Origin: JBFJKD01 sp041600415
Lineage (GTDB): Bacteria; Pseudomonadota; Gammaproteobacteria; Pseudomonadales; Porticoccaceae
Reading direction: 5' to 3'
DNA length: 64,000 nt
Assembly: GCA_041600415.1 (NCBI GenBank)
Contig: JBFIKF010000001.1
Location: forward strand, 248,001-312,000
The translations under genes and the position numbers were made by a program. Position 1 is the stretch's first letter. Each line of letters starts with the position of its first letter. This document shows, piece by piece, positions 33,097-41,551 of this stretch. A model generated the notes under the pieces. The model did not search any database, was not told where the DNA came from, and saw nothing but the letters and a program-made list of their open reading frames with translations.

Positions 33097-33690
33097 CTAT
33101 TTACTCAAATGGTAAATGGCGGTCTCACCGAACATATTAGGCCACAATCCCTTGAAATACCTGTCGGGGCGGTGTTCGGTTACCACTTTCCGGTCGAGTA
33201 TGGCGATGCTCTTGTCGCGACACAGGCTCTCAAAATCTCGAATGGTGCAGAAATGAATATTGGGGGTGTCGTACCACTGATACGACAACTGTTTGGTCAC
33301 TGGCATACGACCGCGAAACATCAGGTAAGTGCGCGGCCGAATATTGGCAAAGTTGGGGAACGTGACAATGCACTCCTTGCCGACCCGCAACATTTCGTCG
33401 ATGACTCGATCGGGTCGTCGCAGCACCTGCAGGGAGTAGGTCATTAACACGCTGTCAAAGCTTTTGTCGGCAAAGTTACCCAACCCCTGATTGATATCGG
33501 TTTCGATCACGTTGACGCCGCGCTCGATACAGGTGGTGATTTGCTGCGCGTCAATTTCCAGACCGTAGCCCTCCACATTGCGATTGTCGCGCAAGCTTTG
33601 TAACAGGGTGCCGTCGCCGCAGCCGAGGTCGAGCACACGGCTATTGGGTGCTATCCACTGCTGCAGAATGTCGAGATCAACCCGTAGCAT
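33097..33690 (-). CDS. metW: Methionine biosynthesis methyltransferase-like protein MetW
   Basis: 197-residue SAM-binding-fold protein. SAM motif VLDLGCGDGTLLQSL, then YGLEIDAQQI, and MTYSLQVLRRPDRVIDEMLRVG are MetW features. In Pseudomonas, metX and metW are a tandem pair needed for efficient homoserine acylation. The start chosen (ATG 33690) lies 14 bases inside metX. The predicted frame is open upstream for 49 codons, but that part reads like antisense to metX, so it is excluded. An ATG two codons further upstream is also possible. Confidence 0.93.
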   Translation of the reverse strand: MLRVDLDILQQWIAPNSRVLDLGCGDGTLLQSLRDNRNVEGYGLEIDAQQITTCIERGVNVIETDINQGLGNFADKSFDSVLMTYSLQVLRRPDRVIDEMLRVGKECIVTFPNFANIRPRTYLMFRGRMPVTKQLSYQWYDTPNIHFCTIRDFESLCRDKSIAILDRKVVTEHRPDRYFKGLWPNMFGETAIYHLSK

Positions 33691-34855
33691 GGGCATCGCC
33701 TCCCGCTGCGATAGTGCTGGCAATGTGCCGCATATAGGCTCCGAACGCTGCTTCGTAACGAGGGTTAGGGAGCAAAAAGGAGTCGTGGCCCATGGTGGAT
33801 TCAATTTCCGCGTAGACCACATCCCGATTTGCGGCAATCAGTGCGTCGACAATTTCCCGCGAGCGCGCAGGCGCAAAGCGCCAGTCGCTGGAAAAAGACA
33901 CCACCAAAAATTTACTTTGCGCCTTTCTGAAAGCGGCGATCGGATCGTTGTTGCAATCCCGCGCCAGGTCGAAATAGTCGAGAATTTTGGTCATCAGTAA
34001 ATACGTGTTGGCGTCGAACTTGTCCGCGAACTGGTCGCCCTGATAACGCAGATAGCTTTCCACCTGGAATTCCACGGGTGCATCGAGTCCGCGCATAAAA
34101 GTGCCACTGCTCAGTTCGCGACCAAAGCGGGCGCCCATCACTTCGTCGGACAGATAGGTGATGTGGCCGATCATGCGTGCCAGTGCGAGGCCATTGCGGG
34201 GACTTTTGCCCTGTTCGAGGAAATCCCCGTCACAAAAATCCGGGTCCGAGCGAATGGCGCGGCGGGCAATTTCATTAAAAGCGATATTCTGTGCGGTCAG
34301 TTTCAGTGCCGAGGCTATAACCACGCAGTGCCGCACGCGGTGCGGTAGTTCAACTGCCCAGCGCATGGCGGTCATGCCCCCCAGGCTGCCGCCCACTACC
34401 GCTGCCCACTGTTCGATGCCGAGGGCATCCGCCAGCCGCGCCTGACTGTGTACCCAGTCGCGATTGCGTAAGGGCGGGAAATGTTTGCCCCAGGGTTTGC
34501 CGGTTTCGGGGTTAATACTGGTCGGCCCGGTGCTGCCATGACAGCCACCGAGATTATTCAGGGCCACTACAAAAAAGTGGCGGGTATCGATGGGTTTGCC
34601 GGGGCCGATGTAATCGTCCCACCAACCGGGTTTTTTGTCGTCGGGGGAATGAAAACCCGCCGCGTGGTGATGGCCGCTCAGTGCGTGGCAAATCAGTATG
34701 GCGTTGCTTTTCTCGGCGTTGAGTTTACCGTAGGTTTCAACCACCAGTTCGTAGCTCAGCAGCGTGCGCCCACAGCTGAGCTCAAGGGGTTCCTCGAAGC
34801 GAAATTGTTGGGGTACTACCAACCCCACAGAGTTTTCGGGGAAACCGTCTGGCAT
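33677..34855 (-). CDS. metX: Homoserine O-acyltransferase MetX
   Basis: 392-residue alpha/beta-hydrolase that acylates homoserine in methionine synthesis. The nucleophile Ser is in VVGGSLGGM, Asp in FSSDWRF and His in TMGHDSFLL. Pseudomonas-type MetX enzymes prefer succinyl-CoA, others acetyl-CoA, so the acyl donor is uncertain. LICHALSGHHHAAG is another family segment. It overlaps metW by 14 bases; yggT is 211 bases upstream. I looked in that 211-base gap for a SAM-type riboswitch and could not recognise one. Confidence 0.95.
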   Translation of the reverse strand: MPDGFPENSVGLVVPQQFRFEEPLELSCGRTLLSYELVVETYGKLNAEKSNAILICHALSGHHHAAGFHSPDDKKPGWWDDYIGPGKPIDTRHFFVVALNNLGGCHGSTGPTSINPETGKPWGKHFPPLRNRDWVHSQARLADALGIEQWAAVVGGSLGGMTAMRWAVELPHRVRHCVVIASALKLTAQNIAFNEIARRAIRSDPDFCDGDFLEQGKSPRNGLALARMIGHITYLSDEVMGARFGRELSSGTFMRGLDAPVEFQVESYLRYQGDQFADKFDANTYLLMTKILDYFDLARDCNNDPIAAFRKAQSKFLVVSFSSDWRFAPARSREIVDALIAANRDVVYAEIESTMGHDSFLLPNPRYEAAFGAYMRHIASTIAAGGDAHATG

Positions 34856-35066
34856 CTACAATCTCAAGTGCTGATCATGAATAGGTATGACAAAGCGTGC
34901 GAAGCGGTTCGCGAGCAACATAGAGAGTCTAAAGATGCGCGGCTTGCGGCGCAAGGAAAAGGGTTTTATCACTGGCAGTTAGCGTCGCGCGCCGAGCATT
35001 CTCGCAAACGATGCACAGGCAGCGAATCACTGTGCGGCACTTTCCAGGCATAGCGCCTTCAGGCGG

Positions 35067-35654
35067 TTATATACCTGGAACAAAGCCTGCCGGAAGCATG
35101 GCGGCCCGGGCCAGATTGGCAACGAAAATGCGCAACATATTAATTACGATGAAAATGAGTATGGGGGACAGGTCAATGCCGCCAAAAGACGGTATAACCC
35201 GCCGACAGGGGGCCATTACGGGTTCCATAATTTGCCACACCAGAGACACCAGCGGATGACGGCTCTGGGGGGCCACCCAACTGATAATAATGGCAGCCAG
35301 CAAACCGTAGAAATACAGGTCGAGGGTCAGGGAAACGATACCCAACAATCCCCACTCCAGACAATAGAGGGGGTTGATCATGCCGCCGCCATTGATCGTC
35401 ACCGTGACCTGTATCACTAACCACTGTAACAACAGCGCGAACACCAGGCTGGCGGTATCGAATTGTCTAATCGGCGGAATAACGCGACGCAATAGCGCAA
35501 GGGGCGCCGCCGTTGCCTTAACGACAAATTGTGATACTGGATTATAAAAATCAGCGCGGGATAGCTGCAACAGCAAGCGTACCAGAATTATGCCCAGATA
35601 CAGGCCGGCAATAGCCTGAATAAAATAAGTGCTCATTTGTACCATGGTATTCAT
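35067..35654 (-). CDS. yggT: YggT family membrane protein
   Basis: 195-residue protein with two YggT repeats, each a short hydrophobic stretch followed by an amphipathic segment: about 8-90 (LYLGIILVRLLLQLS ... LALLRRVIPPIRQFDTA) and 105-188 (DLYFYGLLAAIIISW ... MAPCRRVIPSFGGIDLSPI). The Pro-hydrophobic-Gly pattern (RRVIPP / RRVIPSFGG) repeated twice is the family hallmark. YggT is linked to osmotic stress tolerance and to membrane assembly, and lies near proC/yggS in many bacteria. proC stops 37 bases upstream. Confidence 0.93.
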   Translation of the reverse strand: MNTMVQMSTYFIQAIAGLYLGIILVRLLLQLSRADFYNPVSQFVVKATAAPLALLRRVIPPIRQFDTASLVFALLLQWLVIQVTVTINGGGMINPLYCLEWGLLGIVSLTLDLYFYGLLAAIIISWVAPQSRHPLVSLVWQIMEPVMAPCRRVIPSFGGIDLSPILIFIVINMLRIFVANLARAAMLPAGFVPGI

Positions 35655-35691
35655 CGGTTACCTGACAGAGTGTTCAGTTTTTTTAAGGCGT

Positions 35692-36513
35692 TCAATTTTT
35701 TGCTTCTTCCGCCATCTCCCGCGCGCGCTGGTAGGCGGCGGTGATGGCGTCGGCAAACAGTGTTTCCAGGCCACCATTTTGCAGATGGGCGATGGCGCGT
35801 TCGGTGGTTCCCCCGGGGGAGGTCACCCGGTGCCGCAGCTCAGCGCTGTCGACGTCGCTGGCGAGGGCCATACGCGCTGCGCCAAGCGCGGTTTGCAAAG
35901 TCAGTTGCCGCGCTACCTGCGGATTTAACCCGAGGTCGATACCGGCACAAGTCATGGCCTCCATGACCAGGAAAAAATAGGCCGGGCCGCTGCCTGACAG
36001 CGCAGTGACCACATCTATCTCGTCTTCGCTTTGTAGCCAGCATACACAGCCAACGGCGCCCAGAATAGTCTCCGCCAACTGCCGTTGCGGGGCGCTGACC
36101 AGAGGGGTAGCGTACAACCCGCTGGCTCCGCTTTGTACCAGTGCCGGCGTGTTGGGCATGCAGCGCACGATGGGAACCTGCGGTCCGAGCCAGCCCTGCA
36201 GCGTCTCAACTCCGATTCCCGCGGCGATGGAAATGACCAGGGGATTGTGTGTCAGAGCCGTTTGTAGTGCGCGTGCGACGGACTGCATTATCTGTGGTTT
36301 GACTGCCAATACCACCACCTGAGCAGTTTGTGCCGCGGCGATATTGTCATCTGTTGTATGAATGCCGAATCGGGCGCCAAGTTGTTCGCGGGCAGTGGGG
36401 ATCGGATCGCACACCGTAATGGCAGTGGCCGAATAGCCTTTTTCCAGCAACCCGCCGATCAGGCTGCTGGCCATATTGCCGCCGCCAATAAATGTCAGTG
36501 TCGCTTTACTCAA
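35692..36513 (-). CDS. proC: Pyrroline-5-carboxylate reductase
   Basis: 273-residue NADPH-dependent enzyme of proline synthesis. Rossmann start TLTFIGGGNMASSLIGGLL; VLAVKPQIM; PIVRCMPNTPALVQSGASGLYA; and the dimer-active-site signature TALSGSGPAYFFLVMEAM ... VTSPGGTTERAI (ProC family). The open frame goes 49 codons further upstream, but that sequence is poor, and a TTG at 36513 preceded by AGGAA at about seven bases gives the natural N-terminus 14 bases after yggS. It is next to yggS in many genomes and shares its transcript. Confidence 0.95.
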   Translation of the reverse strand: MSKATLTFIGGGNMASSLIGGLLEKGYSATAITVCDPIPTAREQLGARFGIHTTDDNIAAAQTAQVVVLAVKPQIMQSVARALQTALTHNPLVISIAAGIGVETLQGWLGPQVPIVRCMPNTPALVQSGASGLYATPLVSAPQRQLAETILGAVGCVCWLQSEDEIDVVTALSGSGPAYFFLVMEAMTCAGIDLGLNPQVARQLTLQTALGAARMALASDVDSAELRHRVTSPGGTTERAIAHLQNGGLETLFADAITAAYQRAREMAEEAKN

Positions 36514-36527
36514 ATCCTGTTCCTGTA

Positions 36528-37223
36528 TTACGTCAATCGTGTGCCAAAGATGGCGGTACCAATTCGTATCCAGGTGGCGCCCTCCGCGATGGCCGCTTCC
36601 ATGTCTGCGGACATCCCCATGGACAGTGTATCCAAACTCGCCAGCGCTGGCGAAACACATTGCAATTGTTTGAGCAGGTCCGCGGTGCGGCGAAACGGCC
36701 GACGTTGGGCTGCAACCGATGTGGTGGGCGCAGGAATCACCATCAGGCCGCGTAAATTTAGATGTGGCAGCGCGGCGACGGCCAGCGCCAGCGCCGGGAT
36801 CTGCTCGGGGGCAACCCCCTCCTTGCTGGTCTCGTCGTCGATATTGACCTGCAGGCAGATATTCAGTGGTGGTAAGTGGGCTGGGCGCTGGGCGGATAAC
36901 CGCTGGGCTATTTTAAGTCGATCCACGCTGTGCACCCAGGCGAAGTGCTCGGCGATCAGGCGGGTTTTGTTGGTTTGTACATGACCAATAAAATGCCATT
37001 CGATGTCGAGTGTCGCGGTGGCGGCTATCTTTGCCAGCGCTTCCTGCAGGTAATTTTCACCAAAATGCCGCAGGCCCGCGCGCCAGGCGGTTTCTACGGC
37101 GACGACGGGCTGCCCCTTGCTGACCGCGAGAAGGTTGATGGCATTGGCATTTCTACCCGCTTTGGCCGCGTTTTTTTGCAACCGGGTGGTGACTTCGTTG
37201 ATGTTGTGGGTAATATTAGGCAT
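36528..37223 (-). CDS. yggS: Pyridoxal phosphate homeostasis protein (YggS/PLPBP)
   Basis: 231-residue PLP-binding protein with the alanine-racemase-type barrel and no known catalysis. The PLP lysine sits in NLLAVSKGQPV; other family segments are HFGENYLQEALAKI, WHFIGHVQTNK, VHSVDRLKIAQRLS and LRGLMVIPAP, with the phosphate-binding SMGMSADMEAAI-GATWIRIGTAIFG at the end. It is the first gene of a minus-strand block reaching hemW, and is divergent from pilT across 62 bases, so both promoters must lie in that short gap or in the flanking genes. Confidence 0.96.
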   Translation of the reverse strand: MPNITHNINEVTTRLQKNAAKAGRNANAINLLAVSKGQPVVAVETAWRAGLRHFGENYLQEALAKIAATATLDIEWHFIGHVQTNKTRLIAEHFAWVHSVDRLKIAQRLSAQRPAHLPPLNICLQVNIDDETSKEGVAPEQIPALALAVAALPHLNLRGLMVIPAPTTSVAAQRRPFRRTADLLKQLQCVSPALASLDTLSMGMSADMEAAIAEGATWIRIGTAIFGTRLT

Positions 37224-37285
37224 ATACTTGTGGGCGCTACTGGCCGCACTGGTCGGCGGCCCATCAATAAAAATGGGATCGAGTA

Positions 37286-38320
37286 ATGGATATTACAGAA
37301 TTACTGGCGTTTAGTGCCAAACAGGGGGCGTCGGATTTACACCTTTCGGCTGGCCTGCCGCCGATGATCCGTATCGACGGCGATGTGCGTCGCGTCAACT
37401 TACCGGCCATGGATCACCGCCAGGTACACGCGCTGATCTATGAAATCATGAACGACAAGCAGCGCCGCGACTTTGAGGAATTTCTGGAAACGGATTTTTC
37501 CTTCGAAGTCCCGGGGGTCGCTCGATTTCGGGTTAACGCCTTTAACCAGAATCGCGGTGCAGGGGCGGTGTTCCGTACCATTCCGTCGCGAGTATTGACC
37601 CTGGAGGATCTTGGGTTCGGCCAGGTGTTTCGCGATATTTCCATGTTTCCGCGGGGGCTGGTGTTGGTGACCGGACCCACGGGCTCTGGTAAAAGCACCA
37701 CGCTGGCGGCTATGGTGGATTATGTTAACGATAATCGCTACCACCATATTCTGACCATCGAAGACCCCATTGAGTTTGTCCACGAAAGCAAGAAATGTCT
37801 GGTGAACCAGCGCGAAGTGCACAAGGATACCCATGGCTTTGCGGAAGCGCTGCGCTCCGCGCTGCGGGAGGATCCGGATATTATTCTGGTTGGGGAAATG
37901 CGCGATCTGGAAACCATCCGGCTGGCATTGACCGCCGCCGAAACCGGCCACCTGGTGTTTGGCACCTTGCATACCACATCGGCGGCCAAGACTATCGACC
38001 GGGTGGTAGATGTGTTCCCCGCCACGGAAAAATCCATGGTGCGTGCCATGCTGTCGGAATCACTGCAGGCGGTGATTTCGCAAACCCTGATGAAAAAAAT
38101 CGGAGGGGGGCGCGCTGCGGCCAACGAGATCATGATTGGTACGCCCGCGATTCGCAATCTGATCCGCGAAGACAAGGTCGCACAAATGTATTCGGCGATA
38201 CAGACCGGAGCGGGTCACGGTATGCAAACCATGGATCAATGCTTACAGCGTATGGTTCAGCAAAAAATTGTCTCCCGCGAAGCTGCGCGGGAGAAAGCCA
38301 AAATGCCCGATGATTTCTAA
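37286..38320 (+). CDS. pilT: Type IV pilus retraction ATPase PilT
   Basis: 344-residue hexameric motor that depolymerises the pilus. Walker A GPTGSGKS is at 130-137, the Asp box is IEDPIEFVHESK, the Walker B region ILVGEMRDLET, and the His box is GHLVFGTLHTTSA. The C-terminal AIRNLIRED motif (about 287-295), specific to PilT retraction motors, is present. The gene starts 62 bases from yggS on the other strand and is followed by pilU at 67 bases, the standard pilT-pilU pair. Confidence 0.98.
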   Translation: MDITELLAFSAKQGASDLHLSAGLPPMIRIDGDVRRVNLPAMDHRQVHALIYEIMNDKQRRDFEEFLETDFSFEVPGVARFRVNAFNQNRGAGAVFRTIPSRVLTLEDLGFGQVFRDISMFPRGLVLVTGPTGSGKSTTLAAMVDYVNDNRYHHILTIEDPIEFVHESKKCLVNQREVHKDTHGFAEALRSALREDPDIILVGEMRDLETIRLALTAAETGHLVFGTLHTTSAAKTIDRVVDVFPATEKSMVRAMLSESLQAVISQTLMKKIGGGRAAANEIMIGTPAIRNLIREDKVAQMYSAIQTGAGHGMQTMDQCLQRMVQQKIVSREAAREKAKMPDDF

Positions 38321-38387
38321 CCGTCACGACCGCATAATTCGGCCCGTTTATTGTTTGCGAAGAAATTGTTGCTGAGGAGAACACGCC

Positions 38388-39548
38388 GTGGAACTCGATA
38401 CGTTGTTAAAGCTGATGGTGGACAAGGAAGCGTCCGACTTATTTGTGACCCGTGGCGTGCCGCCCAGCATCAAGATACACGGCAAGGTTATTCCGGTTGG
38501 CAAGACCGCGCTCTCTCCCGAGCGAGCGCGAGAGCTGGTGGAAGGGGTTATGGACGAAAAACAACGCACGGAATTTAACGAAAAAAAGGAGCTTAATTTC
38601 GCCATTACCTCCCCCGCGGTTCCCAGCGCACGTTTTCGGGTGAGCGCATTTTATCAACGCAACGATGTGGGTATGGTGCTGCGTCGTATCGAAACCGTGA
38701 TCCCGACCACTGCAGAATTGATGATTCCCGATATTCTCAACGAACTGGTGATGAGTAAGCGCGGGATTATTATTTTTGTTGGTGCCACCGGCACTGGTAA
38801 ATCCACGTCGCTGGCTGCCATGATCGGCTATCGCAATAATAATTCCAAGGGGCACATTATTTCGGTGGAAGATCCGATCGAATTTGTTCACCCCCATGGC
38901 GGGTGTATCATCACTCAGCGAGAGGTGGGCATCGATACGGAATCCTTTGAAGTCGCGCTGCGCAATACCCTGCGCCAGGCTCCCGATGTCATTCTGATCG
39001 GCGAGATTCGCTCGCCGGAAACCATGGAGCACGCCATCACCTTCGCGGAAACTGGACATCTGGTGTTGGCGACATTGCACGCCAACAATGCCAACCAGGC
39101 TCTGGATCGCATTCAGCATTTTTTCCCATCGGAACGGCACTCCCAGTTGTGGATGGATTTATCTCTCAATCTGCGCGCGATGATTGCCCAGCAATTGATT
39201 CCCACGGCGGATGGCAAGGGGCGGCGGGCCGCCATCGAAATTCTGATTAACACGCCGCTGGTCGGCGATTTGATACGTAAAGGCGAAGTGCATAAACTTA
39301 AGGAGTTGATGACGCGCTCTAATGAGCTCGGTATGCAAACATTTGACCAGGCCCTGTACCGCCTCTACGACGAGGGCGTAATCACCTACGAAGATGCAAT
39401 TGCACATGCGGATTCGAAAAATGATTTGCGCCTGATGATTAAGCTAAAATCCGAGACGGACGCAAACTATTTGTCTAACGCGGCCGATGACCTGGAAATG
39501 GAGGAAGAGGATAGCGGGGATCGCTTTCGCTTGTTCCAGCGGGAATAG
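38388..39548 (+). CDS. pilU: Type IV pilus retraction ATPase PilU
   Basis: 386-residue PilT paralogue that assists retraction. Walker A GATGTGKST is near residues 132-140; VILIGEIRSPETMEHA is its Walker B region; GHLVLATLHANNANQALDRI is the His box. The C-terminal tail is longer and acidic (LEMEEEDSGDRFRLFQRE), as in PilU. A PilT-like AIRNLIRED motif is absent. Start GTG 38388 has GAGGAG about eight bases upstream. It follows pilT by 67 bases on the same strand. Confidence 0.96.
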   Translation: MELDTLLKLMVDKEASDLFVTRGVPPSIKIHGKVIPVGKTALSPERARELVEGVMDEKQRTEFNEKKELNFAITSPAVPSARFRVSAFYQRNDVGMVLRRIETVIPTTAELMIPDILNELVMSKRGIIIFVGATGTGKSTSLAAMIGYRNNNSKGHIISVEDPIEFVHPHGGCIITQREVGIDTESFEVALRNTLRQAPDVILIGEIRSPETMEHAITFAETGHLVLATLHANNANQALDRIQHFFPSERHSQLWMDLSLNLRAMIAQQLIPTADGKGRRAAIEILINTPLVGDLIRKGEVHKLKELMTRSNELGMQTFDQALYRLYDEGVITYEDAIAHADSKNDLRLMIKLKSETDANYLSNAADDLEMEEEDSGDRFRLFQRE

Positions 39549-39584
39549 AGCTGGCCAGTGGGCCGGGTGTTCTAGAGTCTCCGG

Positions 39585-40013
39585 TTAGGGGCTGCGCTCA
39601 CATGAAGGGTCTGCCAACCAGGTCTGCAGAATTAGCGCGGCGGCAATGCCATCCACGGGTTTATGGCGGTTGTAGGTGTTGCCCACGCCGGCAATTTCTT
39701 TCGCTTCCAGGGTAGAAAGTCGCTCGTCCACCATTTTAACCGGTAGTCCGAGCCGGCCCTGAAGACGTCGCGCGAACTTGCGTGCCCGTGCACTCAATTC
39801 ACTTTCCGAAGCATCCATATTGAGTGGCAGGCCTACCAGCAACAACGTCGGCTGCCAGGTCTCTACCAGGGCGGTTAACTGGCGCCAGTCCGGCTGACCA
39901 TCCCGGGCCCTGATTACGGCGACCGGCTGCGTATTGCCGGTCAGCGTCTGGCCGGTGGCCACGCCGATCACCTTGGTGCCGTAATCGAACGCCAGAATGG
40001 AAACCGAAGGCAT
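39585..40013 (-). CDS. ruvX: Putative pre-16S rRNA nuclease / Holliday junction resolvase-like RuvX (YqgF)
   Basis: 142-residue RNase H-fold protein. The first strand ILAFDYGTKVIGVATG carries the catalytic Asp, LLLVGLPLNMDASES the Glu/Asp region, KMVDERLSTLEAKEI another acidic site, and VDGIAAALILQTWL the last acidic residue. YqgF was named a resolvase candidate; the better-supported role is processing of 16S rRNA 5' ends. It is 8 bases after yqgE and shares its transcript. Confidence 0.93.
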   Translation of the reverse strand: MPSVSILAFDYGTKVIGVATGQTLTGNTQPVAVIRARDGQPDWRQLTALVETWQPTLLLVGLPLNMDASESELSARARKFARRLQGRLGLPVKMVDERLSTLEAKEIAGVGNTYNRHKPVDGIAAALILQTWLADPSCERSP

Positions 40014-40021
40014 GGAGTGGA

Positions 40022-40609
40022 TCAGGCGTGACCGGCGATGTAACTGAGTTGCCGCAGATCTACACCGATACGTGCGGCGGCCAGACTGGCGAGTTGTTCG
40101 GCGGGTGTGTCGAATAGTAGTTCAGGATCGGCGGGCACGGTGAGCCAGGCATTTTCGACCAGTTCTTGCTCCAGTTGACCTGGCCCCCAGCCTGCATAGC
40201 CGAGAAAGATGAGCAAACTGTCGGGCCCCTGATTAGCGGCGATATCGACGATGATATCCCGCGAAGCGGTAAGATTAATTTCGTTGCCCGTGGCGAGTGT
40301 GGACTCCCATGCTTTGGGTCCGGGGCGATGTAGTACAAAGCCTCGTTCCAGTTGCACTGGCCCGCCGGCGAGCAGGGGTTTGTCCCCAAGCGTGGAGGGG
40401 TAGTCGAGATCCAGCTGTTGAAAAATTTTACTGACAGGCGCGCCGGTGGGGCGGTTGACAGTTAACCCCATCGCCCCTTCCTCGGAATGTTCACAGAGGT
40501 AAACGACGGTACGCGCAAAACGTGGATCCAGCATGCCGGGCATAGCAATCAGTAACTGGTTGCGCAAGCTGGAAAAGGACGTTTCTTCGGAAAAATGCTG
40601 GCTGGCCAT
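40022..40609 (-). CDS. UPF0301/AlgH family protein YqgE
   Basis: 195-residue soluble protein. The N-terminus LRNQLLIAMPGMLDPRFARTVVYLCEHSEEGAMGLTVNRP and the middle LLAGGPVQLERGFVLHR and LIFLGYAGWGPGQLEQEL are the conserved YqgE/AlgH signatures. Function unresolved; in Pseudomonas AlgH was named through alginate regulation. The chosen ATG 40609 begins family-like sequence; eight upstream in-frame codons are disregarded. It is 8 bases before ruvX and 49 bases after a TonB-like gene. Confidence 0.93.
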   Translation of the reverse strand: MASQHFSEETSFSSLRNQLLIAMPGMLDPRFARTVVYLCEHSEEGAMGLTVNRPTGAPVSKIFQQLDLDYPSTLGDKPLLAGGPVQLERGFVLHRPGPKAWESTLATGNEINLTASRDIIVDIAANQGPDSLLIFLGYAGWGPGQLEQELVENAWLTVPADPELLFDTPAEQLASLAAARIGVDLRQLSYIAGHA

Positions 40610-40658
40610 GGGTCTAGTATTGGGGTGGATCACCGCGATTACAAGCGCCGCACGCTGA

Positions 40659-41531
40659 CTATTTTGTCAGCAACCGATCCCCCGGCACAAAGTGCCAGGT
40701 GCGAATAATCTCAAGTTTGTCCCAGGCACGCATTTCCGGCGGGAACGGTGCGAAGGGCGAGGCCAGACGAATTATGCGTACTGCTGCCTGGTCTAACACC
40801 CGTTCCCCCGAACTCAATAATATTTCCACGCCGTCCACGGAGCCGTCCGGCAGAATCGTCACCGCCACGCGTAGATCGCCGAAGATCTGTTTGCGGCGCG
40901 CTTCCTCCGGGTAATTGCGGTTGCCTGCGTCCTCTACCTGATCGACCCAGTAGCGCAGGTAGGCTGCCTGGTCGGCGGCCCGCGTGCTGGCGGCGGTTAG
41001 TCTCAACACTCGTGGCATGCGACTGTACTCGGCTTTTTTGCTGTCGAGTTTAGCGCGCAGGCTGGCAACTTCCCGGACCAGGGCCTGCGGAATTTGGTTC
41101 GTCTGCGGGGCGAACTCCCCGGAGTTGTCAGTAGTTTCCGTGGATGCCTGTGTGCGGCTTGTGTTGACCGTGGTAACCAGCGTTGCGCCGGGCTGCGCGG
41201 CGATCTGTTGCGGTACTGGTGGGGCGATGGGTTGCGAATCGAGCATCTGTGATGCGCTAACATCGGGGATATGATCGTTGGTCATCTCCTGTTTTTTTAC
41301 CGCCGCGCCGCTACCAATCTGATTGCTTTGTGCCAGATAGTCCGCCTGCTCCGGCGCGATTTCGCTATGGTGCTGGGCAAGGGTTACTTCGAGGGTCGGT
41401 GCCCGCAGGGGGGATTTTTGAAACTGGAATCCGATCCCGAAAATCAGCATGGCGTGCACCGCCACCGCCAGGAACAGCCCGAATCCGAGGCGGTCGCTGT
41501 CTTCGCTGTAGCTGGACGAGATCATACCCAT
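40659..41531 (-). CDS. TonB family energy transducer-like protein
   Basis: 290-residue periplasm-spanning protein. A single N-terminal membrane helix (about 15-36) is followed by a low-complexity linker (37-150), a short helix with basic residues (about 150-205), and a C-terminal TonB domain (about 210-285) with YPEEARRKQIFGDLRVAVTILPDGSVDGVEIL. No exbB/exbD gene is nearby. It may not serve ordinary iron receptors; the same kind of protein lies here in Pseudomonas, between yqgE and gshB. It is 49 bases upstream of yqgE and 20 bases downstream of gshB. Confidence 0.9.
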   Translation of the reverse strand: MGMISSSYSEDSDRLGFGLFLAVAVHAMLIFGIGFQFQKSPLRAPTLEVTLAQHHSEIAPEQADYLAQSNQIGSGAAVKKQEMTNDHIPDVSASQMLDSQPIAPPVPQQIAAQPGATLVTTVNTSRTQASTETTDNSGEFAPQTNQIPQALVREVASLRAKLDSKKAEYSRMPRVLRLTAASTRAADQAAYLRYWVDQVEDAGNRNYPEEARRKQIFGDLRVAVTILPDGSVDGVEILLSSGERVLDQAAVRIIRLASPFAPFPPEMRAWDKLEIIRTWHFVPGDRLLTK

Positions 41532-41551
41532 CGTTAATCAATAACTCCCTT

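Noticed and set aside
34481..35053. 190-residue plus-strand open frame opposite the start of metX
   Set aside because: Most of it is the antisense of metX and codes no recognisable motif; only the last part covers the metX-yggT gap.
34856..35066. Possible SAM or SAH riboswitch before metX
   Set aside because: I looked for the conserved kink-turn and pseudoknot-like segments and saw only short GC-rich inverted repeats with no clear riboswitch core.
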